NCBI GenBank assembly: GCA_031553835.1
Contig: JAVBKX010000055.1
Location: forward strand, 20,648 to 84,647
Length of the DNA: 64,000 nt
Direction: 5' to 3'
From: JAVBKX01 sp031553835
GTDB taxonomy: Bacteria; Bacteroidota; Bacteroidia; Bacteroidales; Azobacteroidaceae
The notes below the pieces were generated by a model. It was given only the letters and a program-made list of their open reading frames with translations. It was not told the origin of the DNA and searched no databases. Made by a program: the position numbers and the translations under genes. This document shows, piece by piece, positions 55,404 through 63,770 of this stretch (the first letter of the stretch is position 1; each line of letters opens with the position of its first letter).

Positions 55404-56321
55404 ATGAAGTCGGAAAGTTTAGTATCCATTTCAGATTATTCAAAGGAAGATATTCTCCGCATTATTGAAAAAGCTTCGATTTTTGAACAGAATCCAAATC
55501 GAAAATTACTTGAGGGTAAGGTTTGCGCCACCCTTTTTTTTGAACCTTCCACACGCACCAGGCTTAGTTTTGAAACCGCGGTAAACCGCTTGGGAGGCCG
55601 AATTATCGGTTTTTCTGATGCATCTACAACCAGTTCGTCTAAAGGTGAAACATTGAAAGATACGATCTCCATGGTGAGCAACTACGCCGATCTGATCATT
55701 ATGCGTCATTACCTGGAAGGCGCTGCACGATACGCTTCGGAAGTAACTAAAGTGCCGATTATCAATGCCGGAGATGGCGCTAATCAACATCCGACGCAAA
55801 CCATGTTGGATATTTATTCGATTTTTAAAACACAAAAAAGGCTTGAAAATCTGCAAATTACGCTGGTTGGCGATTTGAAATACGGCCGTACTGTACATTC
55901 CCTGATCGTCGGAATGTCTCATTTTAATCCTACTTTCCATTTTGTTGCTCCCGAAGAATTGAAAATTCCCGATTTATATAAAAATTTCTGTGAGCAACAC
56001 CACATTAAGTATTATGAATACACTGAATTTTCCAAACAGGTGATTCATTTATCCGATATTATTTATATGACTCGTGTTCAAAGGGAAAGATTTACCGATT
56101 TAATGGAATACGAAAAAGTGAAAAACGTGTATATACTGAAAAACAACATGTTAGACAGTAGTAAAAATAACCTGCGGATATTACACCCCCTACCCCGTGT
56201 TAATGAAATTGCCTTAGATGTGGACGATAACCCCAAAGCCTATTATATTGAACAGGCTAAAAATGGTGTTTTTGCCCGTCAGGCAATTATATGTGATGTG
56301 TTGGGAATTGATATTAAATAA
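55404..56321 (+). CDS. pyrB: Aspartate carbamoyltransferase, catalytic chain
   Basis: PyrB condenses carbamoyl phosphate with aspartate, the committed step of pyrimidine synthesis. The 305-residue protein has the carbamoyl-phosphate signature FFEPSTRTRLSFE, then GDGANQHPTQTMLD and HPLPRVNEIALDVD. The start codon abuts the nested inverted repeat. The regulatory chain pyrI follows 9 bases later, so the holoenzyme is expected to be the allosteric c6r6 type. Confidence 0.97.
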   Translation: MKSESLVSISDYSKEDILRIIEKASIFEQNPNRKLLEGKVCATLFFEPSTRTRLSFETAVNRLGGRIIGFSDASTTSSSKGETLKDTISMVSNYADLIIMRHYLEGAARYASEVTKVPIINAGDGANQHPTQTMLDIYSIFKTQKRLENLQITLVGDLKYGRTVHSLIVGMSHFNPTFHFVAPEELKIPDLYKNFCEQHHIKYYEYTEFSKQVIHLSDIIYMTRVQRERFTDLMEYEKVKNVYILKNNMLDSSKNNLRILHPLPRVNEIALDVDDNPKAYYIEQAKNGVFARQAIICDVLGIDIK

Positions 56322-56330
56322 TTGAAAAAC

Positions 56331-56789
56331 ATGTCTAAGAAAACAGAATTACAGGTGGCAGCCCTCGAAAATGGCACCTCCATAGATCATATCCCGTCTG
56401 ATTATTTGTTCAAAGTGGTCGGTATTTTAGGTATTGAGAAACTAAAAACAAGAGTAACAATCGGTTACAATCTTGACAGTAAAAAAATGGGAAAAAAGGG
56501 AATCATTAAAATTGCCGATAAATTTTTTGAAGAAGATGAAATTAATCGCATTTCCTTAATAGCCCCTTCGGTTAACTTAAACATTATCAGGGATTACGAA
56601 GTAGTAGAAAAAAAACAGGTAAGCCTTCCGGACGAATTGAAAGGATTGGTAAAATGCAATAATCCGAAATGCATTACGAATAATGAACCGATGCCTTCTA
56701 AATTTCAAGTAATTGATAAAGAAAATGTTACATTGAAATGCAGTTATTGCGAAAACAAAATAAAAAAAGAAGACATTGTGTTAAAATAA
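56331..56789 (+). CDS. pyrI: Aspartate carbamoyltransferase, regulatory chain
   Basis: PyrI binds CTP or ATP and regulates PyrB. From the ATG at 56331 it has 152 residues; a TTG three codons earlier, adjacent to the pyrB stop, is less likely. Seen are the N-terminal nucleotide-binding LQVAALENGTSIDHIP, then IGYNLDSKKMGKKGIIKI, RDYEVVEKKQV, and the zinc site formed by four cysteines (CNNPKCITN ... CSYCENK). All four zinc ligands are present. Confidence 0.96.
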   Translation: MSKKTELQVAALENGTSIDHIPSDYLFKVVGILGIEKLKTRVTIGYNLDSKKMGKKGIIKIADKFFEEDEINRISLIAPSVNLNIIRDYEVVEKKQVSLPDELKGLVKCNNPKCITNNEPMPSKFQVIDKENVTLKCSYCENKIKKEDIVLK

Positions 56790-56802
56790 AACGGCAAAAA
56801 TA

Positions 56803-57369
56803 ATGAAAATTGACTGGAAACCCGGAACCATGATATATCCTGTACCTGCGGTCATGGTAAGCGTAGGGAGTACCGAAGAAGAATACAACATAATAACCAT
56901 TGCCTGGGTGGGAACAATCTGTTCCAATCCCCCACTCTGCTATATCTCCGTTCGCCCTGAACGACATTCTTATTCTATTTTGAAAAAAAACATGGAATTT
57001 GTCATCAATCTGACTACCACTAAATTAGCTTATGCTACTGACTGGTGTGGAGTAAAATCGGGACGGGATTTCAATAAGTTTCAGGAAATGAAATTAACTC
57101 CGGGCAAAGCGCATGTTATCAATGCCCCGATCATTGAAGAGGCGCCTTTATGTATAGAATGCCGCGTCCGGGACATTATGTCGTTAGGTTCGCATGATAT
57201 GTTTATAGCTGAAGTAGTTAATATTCAAGCTGACGAACAATTTATCAATCCCGATACCGGAGCTTTTGATATTGCAAAGGCCGATTTATTGGCGTTGGCG
57301 CATGGAAAATATTTCGGTTTAGGAGATTTTATCGGTAAATTAGGCTGGAGCGTTAAAAAGAAAAAATAA
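56803..57369 (+). CDS. Flavin reductase family protein
   Basis: This 188-residue FMN-binding split-barrel protein starts MKIDWKPGTMIYPVPAVMVSVG. IITIAWVGTICSNPPLCYISVRPERHSY is the FMN-contact region of flavin reductase-like proteins, and ATDWCGVKSGRDFNKF follows. These proteins reduce free flavins or bind FMN in oxidoreductase chains; the electron acceptor is unknown. It lies 13 bases after pyrI and 3 before the outer-membrane barrel, so it is part of an apparent pyrB-pyrI-led run of genes. Confidence 0.88.
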   Translation: MKIDWKPGTMIYPVPAVMVSVGSTEEEYNIITIAWVGTICSNPPLCYISVRPERHSYSILKKNMEFVINLTTTKLAYATDWCGVKSGRDFNKFQEMKLTPGKAHVINAPIIEEAPLCIECRVRDIMSLGSHDMFIAEVVNIQADEQFINPDTGAFDIAKADLLALAHGKYFGLGDFIGKLGWSVKKKK

Positions 57370-57372
57370 CCG

Positions 57373-58065
57373 ATGCTACAAAAAAAATTCTCCATAGTAT
57401 TAATAATATTGATCAGTTGTTACTCGATTACATGCTCTCAAACACCTGTAACAACTCATTATATTACTGACAACATATTTAATTGGGGAATACGTGCCGG
57501 TTTAAATGCCGTGGTACCTTCTTATTATTCCATTACGTATGAAGGAGTTGCCACTGCTAATCAATCCATGATCAATGAAGTCGGATATTCGGGAGGATTA
57601 TTGGCCCGCGTCAATATGTCCTTATTTTTCATACAACCCGAAGTTTCTTATTATTATACTCCGGAAAAAATGCACTTTACAATGCAGGAAGATGTCGATA
57701 TGACTATACAAACGAAAAATCAGTCGCTTTCCGTTGCTGTTTTACCGGGATTCAATATAGTGAAAGAAGGCCCTTTCTTGTTTAATATTTTAATCGGTCC
57801 TGCGGTCTATTACAATTTTTTGACTGCTTACGAAGTAAATCGACACGATACATTCAAAAATAAAGAAGATCAATACAGAGTATCCATGATAACGGGCATG
57901 TCGGCCAATATTTCCCGTCTCTATTTCGATTTTCGCGTTTCCATCAGCATGAAATCCTCTACTCTCGATTTTAGTGCAGTGGAAACGGCCCCTTCTTATT
58001 TGAAAGGAGTGACCGTAAGAGACAATGGAAATACTCTGAATTTTTCCTGTGGAATTATGTTTTAG
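57373..58065 (+). CDS. PorT-like outer-membrane beta-barrel protein
   Basis: The 230-residue protein has a signal peptide (IVLIILISCYSITCSQ) and alternating hydrophobic strands. NWGIRAGLNAVVPS opens the barrel and LNFSCGIMF closes it at the C-terminus with an aromatic residue. It fits the Bacteroidota porT/outer-membrane barrel family of eight-stranded proteins. PorT itself is a T9SS component, but this cannot be claimed here without a comparison. It is placed between a flavin reductase and glyA. Confidence 0.75.
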   Translation: MLQKKFSIVLIILISCYSITCSQTPVTTHYITDNIFNWGIRAGLNAVVPSYYSITYEGVATANQSMINEVGYSGGLLARVNMSLFFIQPEVSYYYTPEKMHFTMQEDVDMTIQTKNQSLSVAVLPGFNIVKEGPFLFNILIGPAVYYNFLTAYEVNRHDTFKNKEDQYRVSMITGMSANISRLYFDFRVSISMKSSTLDFSAVETAPSYLKGVTVRDNGNTLNFSCGIMF

Positions 58066-58083
58066 TTTAATTTAATATTCAAG

Positions 58084-59364
58084 ATGAAGAGAGACGATTT
58101 AATTTTTGACGTAATAGCTAAAGAATATCAGCGTCAACTCAAAGGCATCGAATTGATTGCCTCGGAAAACTTTGTCAGCGAGCAGGTAATGCAAGCTGCC
58201 GGCTCCTGTTTAACTAACAAATATGCAGAAGGATATCCGGGGAAAAGATATTACGGGGGATGTGAAGTTGTGGATCAGAGCGAACAAATAGCTATAGACC
58301 GATTGAAAAAATTATTCGGAGCCGAATGGACAAATGTGCAACCTCACTCGGGAGCGCAAGCCAATATGGCCGTGTTTTTAGCCTGCCTCAATCCCGGAGA
58401 TAAATTTTTGGGATTAAATCTGTCGCATGGAGGACATTTAAGCCATGGTTCACCGGTAAATTTCTCCGGATTAGTATATAAAGCATTGGAATACAACGTG
58501 TCTGAAGCTACCGGACGTGTTGACTACGATCAATTGGAAAAAATTGCTTTAGCGGAAAAACCTAAATTGATCATTGCTGGAGCATCCGCTTATTCCCGCG
58601 AATGGGAATATGCACGTATCCGTAAGGTCGCTGATCAAATCGGCGCCATTTTCATGGTCGATATGGCCCACCCCGCCGGATTAATCGCCGCCGGATTATT
58701 GGACAATCCTCTGCCCCATGCGCACATTGTCACTTCAACTACCCATAAAACACTCCGCGGAACACGCGGCGGTATCATCCTAATGGGAAAAGATTTTGAA
58801 AATCCTTTTGGTAAAACAACTCCTAAAGGTGAAATACGGATGATGTCATCCTTATTGGATTCGGCCGTATTTCCGGGAGTACAAGGAGGCCCGCTTGAAC
58901 ATATAATTGCTGCAAAAGCCGTTGCTTTCGGAGAAGCGTTGGAACCGTCGTACAAAGAATATCAAAATCAGGTAAAGAAAAATGCACAAGCCATGGCCAA
59001 GGCTTTCATGGATAAAGGATACAAAATTATCTCGGGAGGAACAGATAATCACTTGATGTTAATTGACTTACGTTCTAAATTCCCGGATCTAACAGGAAAA
59101 GTCGCTGAAAAAGCATTGGTATCTGCTGATATTACTACCAATAAAAACATGGTACCTTTTGACAGTCGTAGTCCATTCCTGACTTCAGGTCTTCGTTTTG
59201 GAACGCCGGCCATTACCACTCGTGGTGCAAAAGAACCATTGATGGGAGAAATTGTAGAAATGATTGACATGGTGCTTTCAAATGTAGAAAACGAGAGTGT
59301 AATAAAATCGGTATGTGAAAAAGTAAACCGAACCATGCAGGATTTACCCTTATTTGCCTGGTAA
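58084..59364 (+). CDS. glyA: Serine hydroxymethyltransferase
   Basis: GlyA interconverts serine and glycine with tetrahydrofolate, supplying one-carbon units. The 426-residue PLP enzyme has IELIASENFVSEQVMQAAGS, NKYAEGYPGKRYYGGCE, the AHIVTSTTHKTLRGTRGG segment with PLP-binding K222, and the C-terminal TPAITTRGAKEPLM. Length and motifs are normal. It is followed by a hairpin at 59394-59433. Confidence 0.97.
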   Translation: MKRDDLIFDVIAKEYQRQLKGIELIASENFVSEQVMQAAGSCLTNKYAEGYPGKRYYGGCEVVDQSEQIAIDRLKKLFGAEWTNVQPHSGAQANMAVFLACLNPGDKFLGLNLSHGGHLSHGSPVNFSGLVYKALEYNVSEATGRVDYDQLEKIALAEKPKLIIAGASAYSREWEYARIRKVADQIGAIFMVDMAHPAGLIAAGLLDNPLPHAHIVTSTTHKTLRGTRGGIILMGKDFENPFGKTTPKGEIRMMSSLLDSAVFPGVQGGPLEHIIAAKAVAFGEALEPSYKEYQNQVKKNAQAMAKAFMDKGYKIISGGTDNHLMLIDLRSKFPDLTGKVAEKALVSADITTNKNMVPFDSRSPFLTSGLRFGTPAITTRGAKEPLMGEIVEMIDMVLSNVENESVIKSVCEKVNRTMQDLPLFAW

Positions 59365-59393
59365 AATATCTCCGTGATGAATGATTAAAAAAA

Positions 59394-59433
59394 TACCCCC
59401 TGTCAAATCATCTTCAAGATTTTTCAGGGGGTA
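59394..59433 (+). terminator. Hairpin after glyA
   Basis: TACCCCCTG (59394-59402) pairs perfectly with CAGGGGGTA (59425-59433), and an inner AAATC/GATTT extends the stem around a small loop. A T-run does not follow, so it could be a terminator or a 3' stability element. Confidence 0.65.
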
Positions 59434-59475
59434 AATTGAATAAATAGGTAATTTTAACTTAAAATTAAACCGGTT

Positions 59476-60273
59476 ATGAGATTAATTATCCAACCAAATT
59501 ATGATTTGATGTCTAAATGGACTTCAAATTATGTCGCTTCAAAAATTAACGAAGCCAAACCAAGTACACAAAAACCTTTCGTATTGGGACTTCCTACAGG
59601 CTCCTCGCCCTTAGGTATGTACAAACAGCTAATCGAACTGTACAAGAAAAAAATGGTTTCTTTCCAACACGTCATCACGTTTAATATGGACGAATATGTT
59701 GGTTTGCCAAAAGAACATCCCGAAAGTTATCATTCCTTTATGTGGAATAATTTTTTCAAGCACATCGACATTCTTCCCGAAAATGTAAATATCCTCAATG
59801 GTAATGCTTCTGATTTAATAGCAGAATGCGAAACTTATGAAGCTAAAATCAAAGCAATTGGAGGTATTGACTTATTCCTTGGAGGCATTGGTCCCGATGG
59901 TCACATTGCGTTTAACGAACCGGGATCTTCATTAACTTCCAGAACTCGTCAGAAAACGTTGACTACCGATACAATCATTGCCAATTCGCGCTTCTTCGAA
60001 AATGACGTAAATAAAGTGCCTAAAACTGCTTTAACTGTGGGAGTTGGAACTGTCATGGACGCCAAAGAAGTGGTTATTTTGGTCAACGGTTATAATAAAG
60101 CGCGCGCTTTGGCACAAGCCGTGGAAGGCTCTGTCAACCACATGTGGTCGATTACTGCCCTGCAAATGCATCCGAAAGGTATCATTGTTTGCGACGAATT
60201 AGCTACTTACGAGCTGAAAGTCGGAACATATAATTATTTCAAGGATATTGAGAAAGATAATTTGGCAGTGTAA
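59476..60273 (+). CDS. nagB: Glucosamine-6-phosphate deaminase
   Basis: NagB converts glucosamine-6-phosphate to fructose-6-phosphate and ammonia. The 265-residue protein has LGLPTGSSPLGMYKQLIELY, FNMDEYVGLPKEHPESYH with the catalytic Asp, GGIGPDGHIAFNEPGSS with the catalytic His, and the C-terminal GSVNHMWSITALQMH. It stands alone, far from the polysaccharide locus, so it probably serves general amino-sugar catabolism. Confidence 0.97.
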   Translation: MRLIIQPNYDLMSKWTSNYVASKINEAKPSTQKPFVLGLPTGSSPLGMYKQLIELYKKKMVSFQHVITFNMDEYVGLPKEHPESYHSFMWNNFFKHIDILPENVNILNGNASDLIAECETYEAKIKAIGGIDLFLGGIGPDGHIAFNEPGSSLTSRTRQKTLTTDTIIANSRFFENDVNKVPKTALTVGVGTVMDAKEVVILVNGYNKARALAQAVEGSVNHMWSITALQMHPKGIIVCDELATYELKVGTYNYFKDIEKDNLAV

Positions 60274-60296
60274 AGGCCTTGTAATCAAACTATTCA

Positions 60297-60437
60297 GCAG
60301 ATCAATAGAACACGAATGACACAGATGACACAGAAATTCACTGTTTATATATTTTTATCATATACTCCTATTCAGTTGAAAAAAATTAATCCGCGTTTTT
60401 CAGTGTATTCCGTGTCATCTGTGTTCTGTTGATCTGC
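60297..60437. repeat. Long imperfect inverted repeat with GATGACAC units
   Basis: The left arm 60297-60343 and right arm 60401-60437 are complementary over about 37 bases with few mismatches. The left arm has one extra 9-base unit (GAATGACAC) relative to the right. The two arms flank a 57-base A/T-rich loop between nagB and the convergent ruvC. It is the same style as 12458-12572. Confidence 0.85.
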
Positions 60438-60450
60438 TTTTGAGACAGCC

Positions 60451-61011
60451 TCACTTTGCTATTTTCCCCGGATTTTTATTAATAAAATCTTTCCAGCTAT
60501 TGTATTTACCTCCGGTAGCAGGCCGGTTACTTTGATAATGATGACAGAGCGCTGCGGCCAATCCATCTGTAGCATCCAATTGCGGTAACATATTTTCATC
60601 CGGAATTTTCAAAATTCGCTGTAACATTCCTGCAACTTGTTCCTTCGATGCATTTCCATTTCCCGTAATCGCCATTTTAATTTTCAACGGAGCATATTCA
60701 AAAATTGGAATATCGCGCGACAACGCGGCCGCCATAGCCACTCCCTGCGCCCTACCCAACTTCAACATACTTTGTACATTTTTTCCAAAAAACGGCGCTT
60801 CAATCGCCAATTCATCCGGTAAATACTGGTCTATCAGAGACAGTATTCGTTCAAAAATACGTAGTAATCTAAGGTAATGACTATCATATTTATTCAACTG
60901 CAACACACCCATTGTTTCCAGAATCGGTTGATTATTGACAATTTTCAAAATGCCATATCCCATCACTGTTGTTCCGGGATCCACTCCCAATATTATTTTT
61001 TCTTTTTCCAT
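60451..61011 (-). CDS. ruvC: Holliday junction endonuclease RuvC
   Basis: RuvC resolves Holliday junctions by symmetric cleavage. The 186-residue protein begins with the catalytic strand ILGVDPGTTVMGYGIL (D11), then DELAIEAPFFGKN with the second acid, GRAQGVAMAAAL, and DATDGLAAALCHH with the remaining acids. The family length is normal with a short basic C-terminal tail. The start codon is 40 bases from a divergent tRNA gene. Confidence 0.96.
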   Translation of the reverse strand: MEKEKIILGVDPGTTVMGYGILKIVNNQPILETMGVLQLNKYDSHYLRLLRIFERILSLIDQYLPDELAIEAPFFGKNVQSMLKLGRAQGVAMAAALSRDIPIFEYAPLKIKMAITGNGNASKEQVAGMLQRILKIPDENMLPQLDATDGLAAALCHHYQSNRPATGGKYNSWKDFINKNPGKIAK

Positions 61012-61040
61012 TGCTTTTTCTAATTTTTCTTTTACCTTTG
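61010..61040 (+). promoter_or_regulatory. tRNA-Ala promoter
   Basis: TACCTTTG (61033-61040) is a perfect -7 and ATTG (61010-61013) lies at 19-base spacing as the -33. Transcription would begin about five bases before the tRNA. The -33 overlaps the ruvC start codon region on the other strand. Confidence 0.75.
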
Positions 61041-61050
61041 CGCTGCCTTT

Positions 61051-61127
61051 GGGGGTTTAGCTCATCTGGCTAGAGCGCGACACTGGCAGTGTCGAGGTGA
61101 CCGGTTCGAGTCCGGTAATCTCCACCA
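61051..61127 (+). tRNA. tRNA-Ala(GGC)
   Basis: The 77-base sequence folds into a canonical cloverleaf: acceptor GGGGGTT/AATCTCC with the alanine identity pair G3-U70, D-arm GCTC/GAGC, anticodon stem CGACA/TGTCG with loop CTGGCAG (anticodon GGC), and T-arm ACCGG/CCGGT with TTCGAGT. The CCA end is encoded. Its 3' part is also the end of the integrated element: the large serine recombinase reads antisense through 71 of the 77 bases. Confidence 0.95.
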
Positions 61128-62682
61128 CAGCGGACAAATCAAGATTTTTTATCTGATTTGTCTTTTTTGTTTCACTCCAACTTGCTGATATTCTGCCAAG
61201 TAATCCAAAAATTTTATTCTCATTTTGAGTTCGATATTTCCTTGTTTCCTTGTCAAAAATAATATCTTTTGGAAACACTAATTTCTGTATTTTCTTCTTC
61301 ATATTGCTGTCTGATTTCTCCCATAAATTCCCAATATTTGAGCAAATTAGAGTTGAATCATTAACATACTCTGATAAGTTCGAGGTGATAGTTTTGATTC
61401 TTTCTAATTCTTCTACTAAAACCGCTTTATCTCCTTTCAATTTATCAATGGTAATGTTATAGACTTCTGAATTTATATTATTCAATCCAAACCTCAAATT
61501 TACGTCTTTTATTTGAGTTTCACACTCAATCAATCTTTTTTCCAATTCAGTTTTTAATTTTAGATTCTCTTTGTTTTGTTCATTGAATGCTTTGGTTAAA
61601 ATTTTGTTCCATATAGGAATCAATTCACTGGGGATTGAATAAGAGTGCAACAATTCTTGAAACTTACCATGCATGATATTTAAGTTGGTATTACATTTGC
61701 ATCCTTTTGTATTGCATTTGTAATAGTGATAAATTGCTCCCGATTTCTTTTCTCTTTGATAACCTGAAAAATGGCTATTACATTCAGAACAAAGAATGAA
61801 ATTATTTAATAAATAGGTAGGGTTGGTTCTGTCTTGTACATAACCATAATTGGTTTTAATGTCGTTTACGATATTGAATATTTCTTCTGGAATTAAAACT
61901 GCCTGATTCCCTTTCTTAGGTTCATAATCATTAAATAAATGAACAATCTTACCGCAATAAAAAGGATTGTGAAATATATCAGACAATCTTTGTTTATTTA
62001 TTACCAACCCTTGCACCTCTAATCTCCTTAATATTTCTGTATCTGTAATATTTTCATAAGCTTTCCACATGAAAGCTTTCCTTATTAGCTCACCGTCTTT
62101 ATTAACTGTAATTATAAGGTCTTTATCTATTTTTATTCTATTAAATCCTATTGGTAGTTTTTCATGCCAATCTCCCCTCCTAATGCAACCAAGCCTTCCT
62201 TTATGAAATTTATCTTTTCTGTCTTGGTTATTCATTTTAGCCATTAATAAAAGAATATTTTCCATAAATCCACCACTACTTGTGTCTGGGTCTACTGGTT
62301 CTGTTGCTGAAATAACAAACTTTCCACTTTTTTTGAGCATTTCTTTTGAAACAATACCTTCCGCACCTTCTCTGGAAAATCTATCATACCAAGCAACTAA
62401 AACAATATTAATATCTGTTCGTTTCAATGCTTCTTTAATCATTTGGTTAAAGAGTTCCCGATCAGACTCTCCACTTTCATTTGTTTCTCCTCTATAACCT
62501 AAAATATTAATGCCTTCTCTTTTTGCAAACTCATTACATAAATTCTTTTGGTTTTCAAGACTGTAATTATTCTTTCTTTGTTCTTCTGTGCTTACCCGGG
62601 TCCATATCAAAGCATTCTTATTTTTAAGATTTCCGTATTCTACTTTCTTTTGTAGAATTTTCTTCTTTTTTTTACTTCTCAT
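61057..62682 (-). CDS. Large serine recombinase (integrase) ending inside the tRNA gene
   Basis: The 541-residue protein has a resolvase domain with catalytic S31 in IWTRVSTEEQ and the later RFSREGAEG, a Recombinase domain (about 190-300; LPIGFNRIK, FHNPFYCGKIV), a zinc-ribbon (CSECNSHFSGYQ ... KCNTKGCKC), and a long coiled coil (about 370-470). This is the layout of large serine integrases. The last 23 or so residues (ITGLEPVTSTLPVSRSS and flanks) are simply the antisense of tRNA-Ala(GGC); the stop codon is made by the tRNA's T-T-A at 61057-61059. It is translationally coupled to the small ORF at 62672-62842. The tRNA gene is the probable attachment site. Confidence 0.93.
   Translation of the reverse strand: MRSKKKKKILQKKVEYGNLKNKNALIWTRVSTEEQRKNNYSLENQKNLCNEFAKREGINILGYRGETNESGESDRELFNQMIKEALKRTDINIVLVAWYDRFSREGAEGIVSKEMLKKSGKFVISATEPVDPDTSSGGFMENILLLMAKMNNQDRKDKFHKGRLGCIRRGDWHEKLPIGFNRIKIDKDLIITVNKDGELIRKAFMWKAYENITDTEILRRLEVQGLVINKQRLSDIFHNPFYCGKIVHLFNDYEPKKGNQAVLIPEEIFNIVNDIKTNYGYVQDRTNPTYLLNNFILCSECNSHFSGYQREKKSGAIYHYYKCNTKGCKCNTNLNIMHGKFQELLHSYSIPSELIPIWNKILTKAFNEQNKENLKLKTELEKRLIECETQIKDVNLRFGLNNINSEVYNITIDKLKGDKAVLVEELERIKTITSNLSEYVNDSTLICSNIGNLWEKSDSNMKKKIQKLVFPKDIIFDKETRKYRTQNENKIFGLLGRISASWSETKKTNQIKNLDLSAVVEITGLEPVTSTLPVSRSSQMS
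61133..61168 (+). terminator. tRNA-Ala terminator inside the recombinase coding region
   Basis: GACAAATCA (61133-61141) pairs with TGATTTGTC (61154-61162); an inner GAT/ATC extends the stem and T6 follows. It lies 5 bases after the tRNA's CCA end, in the element's own DNA and antisense to the recombinase, and is a standard rho-independent terminator for the tRNA transcript. Confidence 0.85.
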
Positions 62683-62842
62683 ATAGACACTCTTTTAACT
62701 TATTATTATTAAAGTATTCATAAGTAATTAAACTGTATGAATAGAAAAAGTCGAGTATTGACTTTATTTCATTTGGATTGAAATTTGGATTGATTCTTCT
62801 AAATTCATTTTGATATTCTTTTAATTCTTCATCACTAAACAT
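62672..62842 (-). CDS. 56-residue small protein coupled to the recombinase
   Basis: An ATG at 62840-62842 opens a 56-codon frame (MFSDEELKEYQNEFRRINPN ... NKLKECLYEK) that stops at 62672-62674. It overlaps the recombinase start by 11 bases, a typical coupling arrangement. It is acidic and helical, with no known motif that I recognise. A role as a recombination directionality factor or a partner of the recombinase is possible but only inferred from position. Confidence 0.6.
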   Translation of the reverse strand: MFSDEELKEYQNEFRRINPNFNPNEIKSILDFFYSYSLITYEYFNNNKLKECLYEK

Positions 62843-63133
62843 TTTTGGAAATTTATTCCTTCATTGTTGAGTTAAGGTACTCATTGAACCTTTTTCAATA
62901 CCTCAGTCGTCTAAACTTAGAATAATTGAAGTACAGTACAAGTATATATCCCTCCTCTGAAAAATCAAGGGGGTAACGCAAATTATTTTTATAACTAATT
63001 GATTTTTAATGAAATATTTTTTGAAATTTTTTTCTGGAATAAAATCAATACATGAAATGATGCCTTACCCTATATACGTGGTACAGTTAAAAAATCTGTG
63101 TTCAAACAGGGGATTCCGACCTCCCCCTCCTCT
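62843..63133. other. Gap between the two recombinase genes
   Basis: I see no gene here. The AT-rich sequence contains a GGGGA/TCCCC hairpin close to the stop codon of the small recombinase (about 63111-63128). No TAnnTTTG element facing the large recombinase is obvious. Confidence 0.5.
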
Positions 63134-63754
63134 CTAAATTAGTTTCTTTAATTTTTGCAAGGTGTTGAGGCTGGAACCTGTGATTTTATTTATATTTCTT
63201 AGACTGTAACCTTTCTTTAATAGCTTTATTTCTTCTATGTATTGTTCTCTCATAGCCTCATCAGGTTTCTTATATCCAACTTTGCGACCGACCGCACCAC
63301 CATTGGCTCTATAATTTTGATAACCTGATGCAACTCTTTCCCTGATGGTTTTGCGCTCCATCCTTGCTACTTCTGCAAGTATTGTGATTAAGAATTGGCT
63401 CATTGGATTGACTTCTTTTTCTGCTGTTAAGGTCTCAATGTTATAATTTTGTATGAACAAAGATATTTTGTGCTGGTTAAGTATTTCAATGGCTTCAAGA
63501 ACTTGTAAAGTATCTCTTCCGAGCCGACTCAACTCACTAACCAAAACTTTATCTATCTTGTTTTCATTCACGAACTGAATCATGTTTAACAGTTCAACTC
63601 TTTCTTTGTTAGCTTTTGCACCTGAAATTTTCTCAGAAAACACTCCTTCGATTAGCATTTTATTACTAACTGCAAATTGTGTTAAGTCATTTACCTGTCT
63701 TTGAAATTCTTGTCCTTGTGTCGATACCCTTGTATATATTACTATCCGGTCCAT
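63134..63754 (-). CDS. Small serine recombinase (resolvase/invertase)
   Basis: The 206-residue protein has a full resolvase domain: catalytic S11 in IVIYTRVSTQGQ, later VLVSELSRLGRD and AEVARMERKTIRERVASG. A short C-terminal helix-turn-helix follows (GYSLRNINKITGSSLNTLQKLKK). It is of the Hin/Tn3-resolvase size class, distinct from the large integrase. It may resolve or invert DNA within the element. A nested inverted repeat lies directly upstream of its start. Confidence 0.93.
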   Translation of the reverse strand: MDRIVIYTRVSTQGQEFQRQVNDLTQFAVSNKMLIEGVFSEKISGAKANKERVELLNMIQFVNENKIDKVLVSELSRLGRDTLQVLEAIEILNQHKISLFIQNYNIETLTAEKEVNPMSQFLITILAEVARMERKTIRERVASGYQNYRANGGAVGRKVGYKKPDEAMREQYIEEIKLLKKGYSLRNINKITGSSLNTLQKLKKLI

Positions 63755-63770
63755 GTCTTTAATTATTAAA

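Noticed and set aside
55258..55443. Minus-strand 61-codon frame overlapping the pyrB start
   Set aside because: It has low-complexity content and no motif, and it covers the inverted repeats and the first codons of pyrB; it is a chance frame in AT-rich DNA.
61057..61130. C-terminal tail of the large recombinase as a functional domain
   Set aside because: The residues are the direct antisense translation of the tRNA gene and resemble tails seen wherever frames cross tRNA genes; no selection on the protein is needed to explain them.
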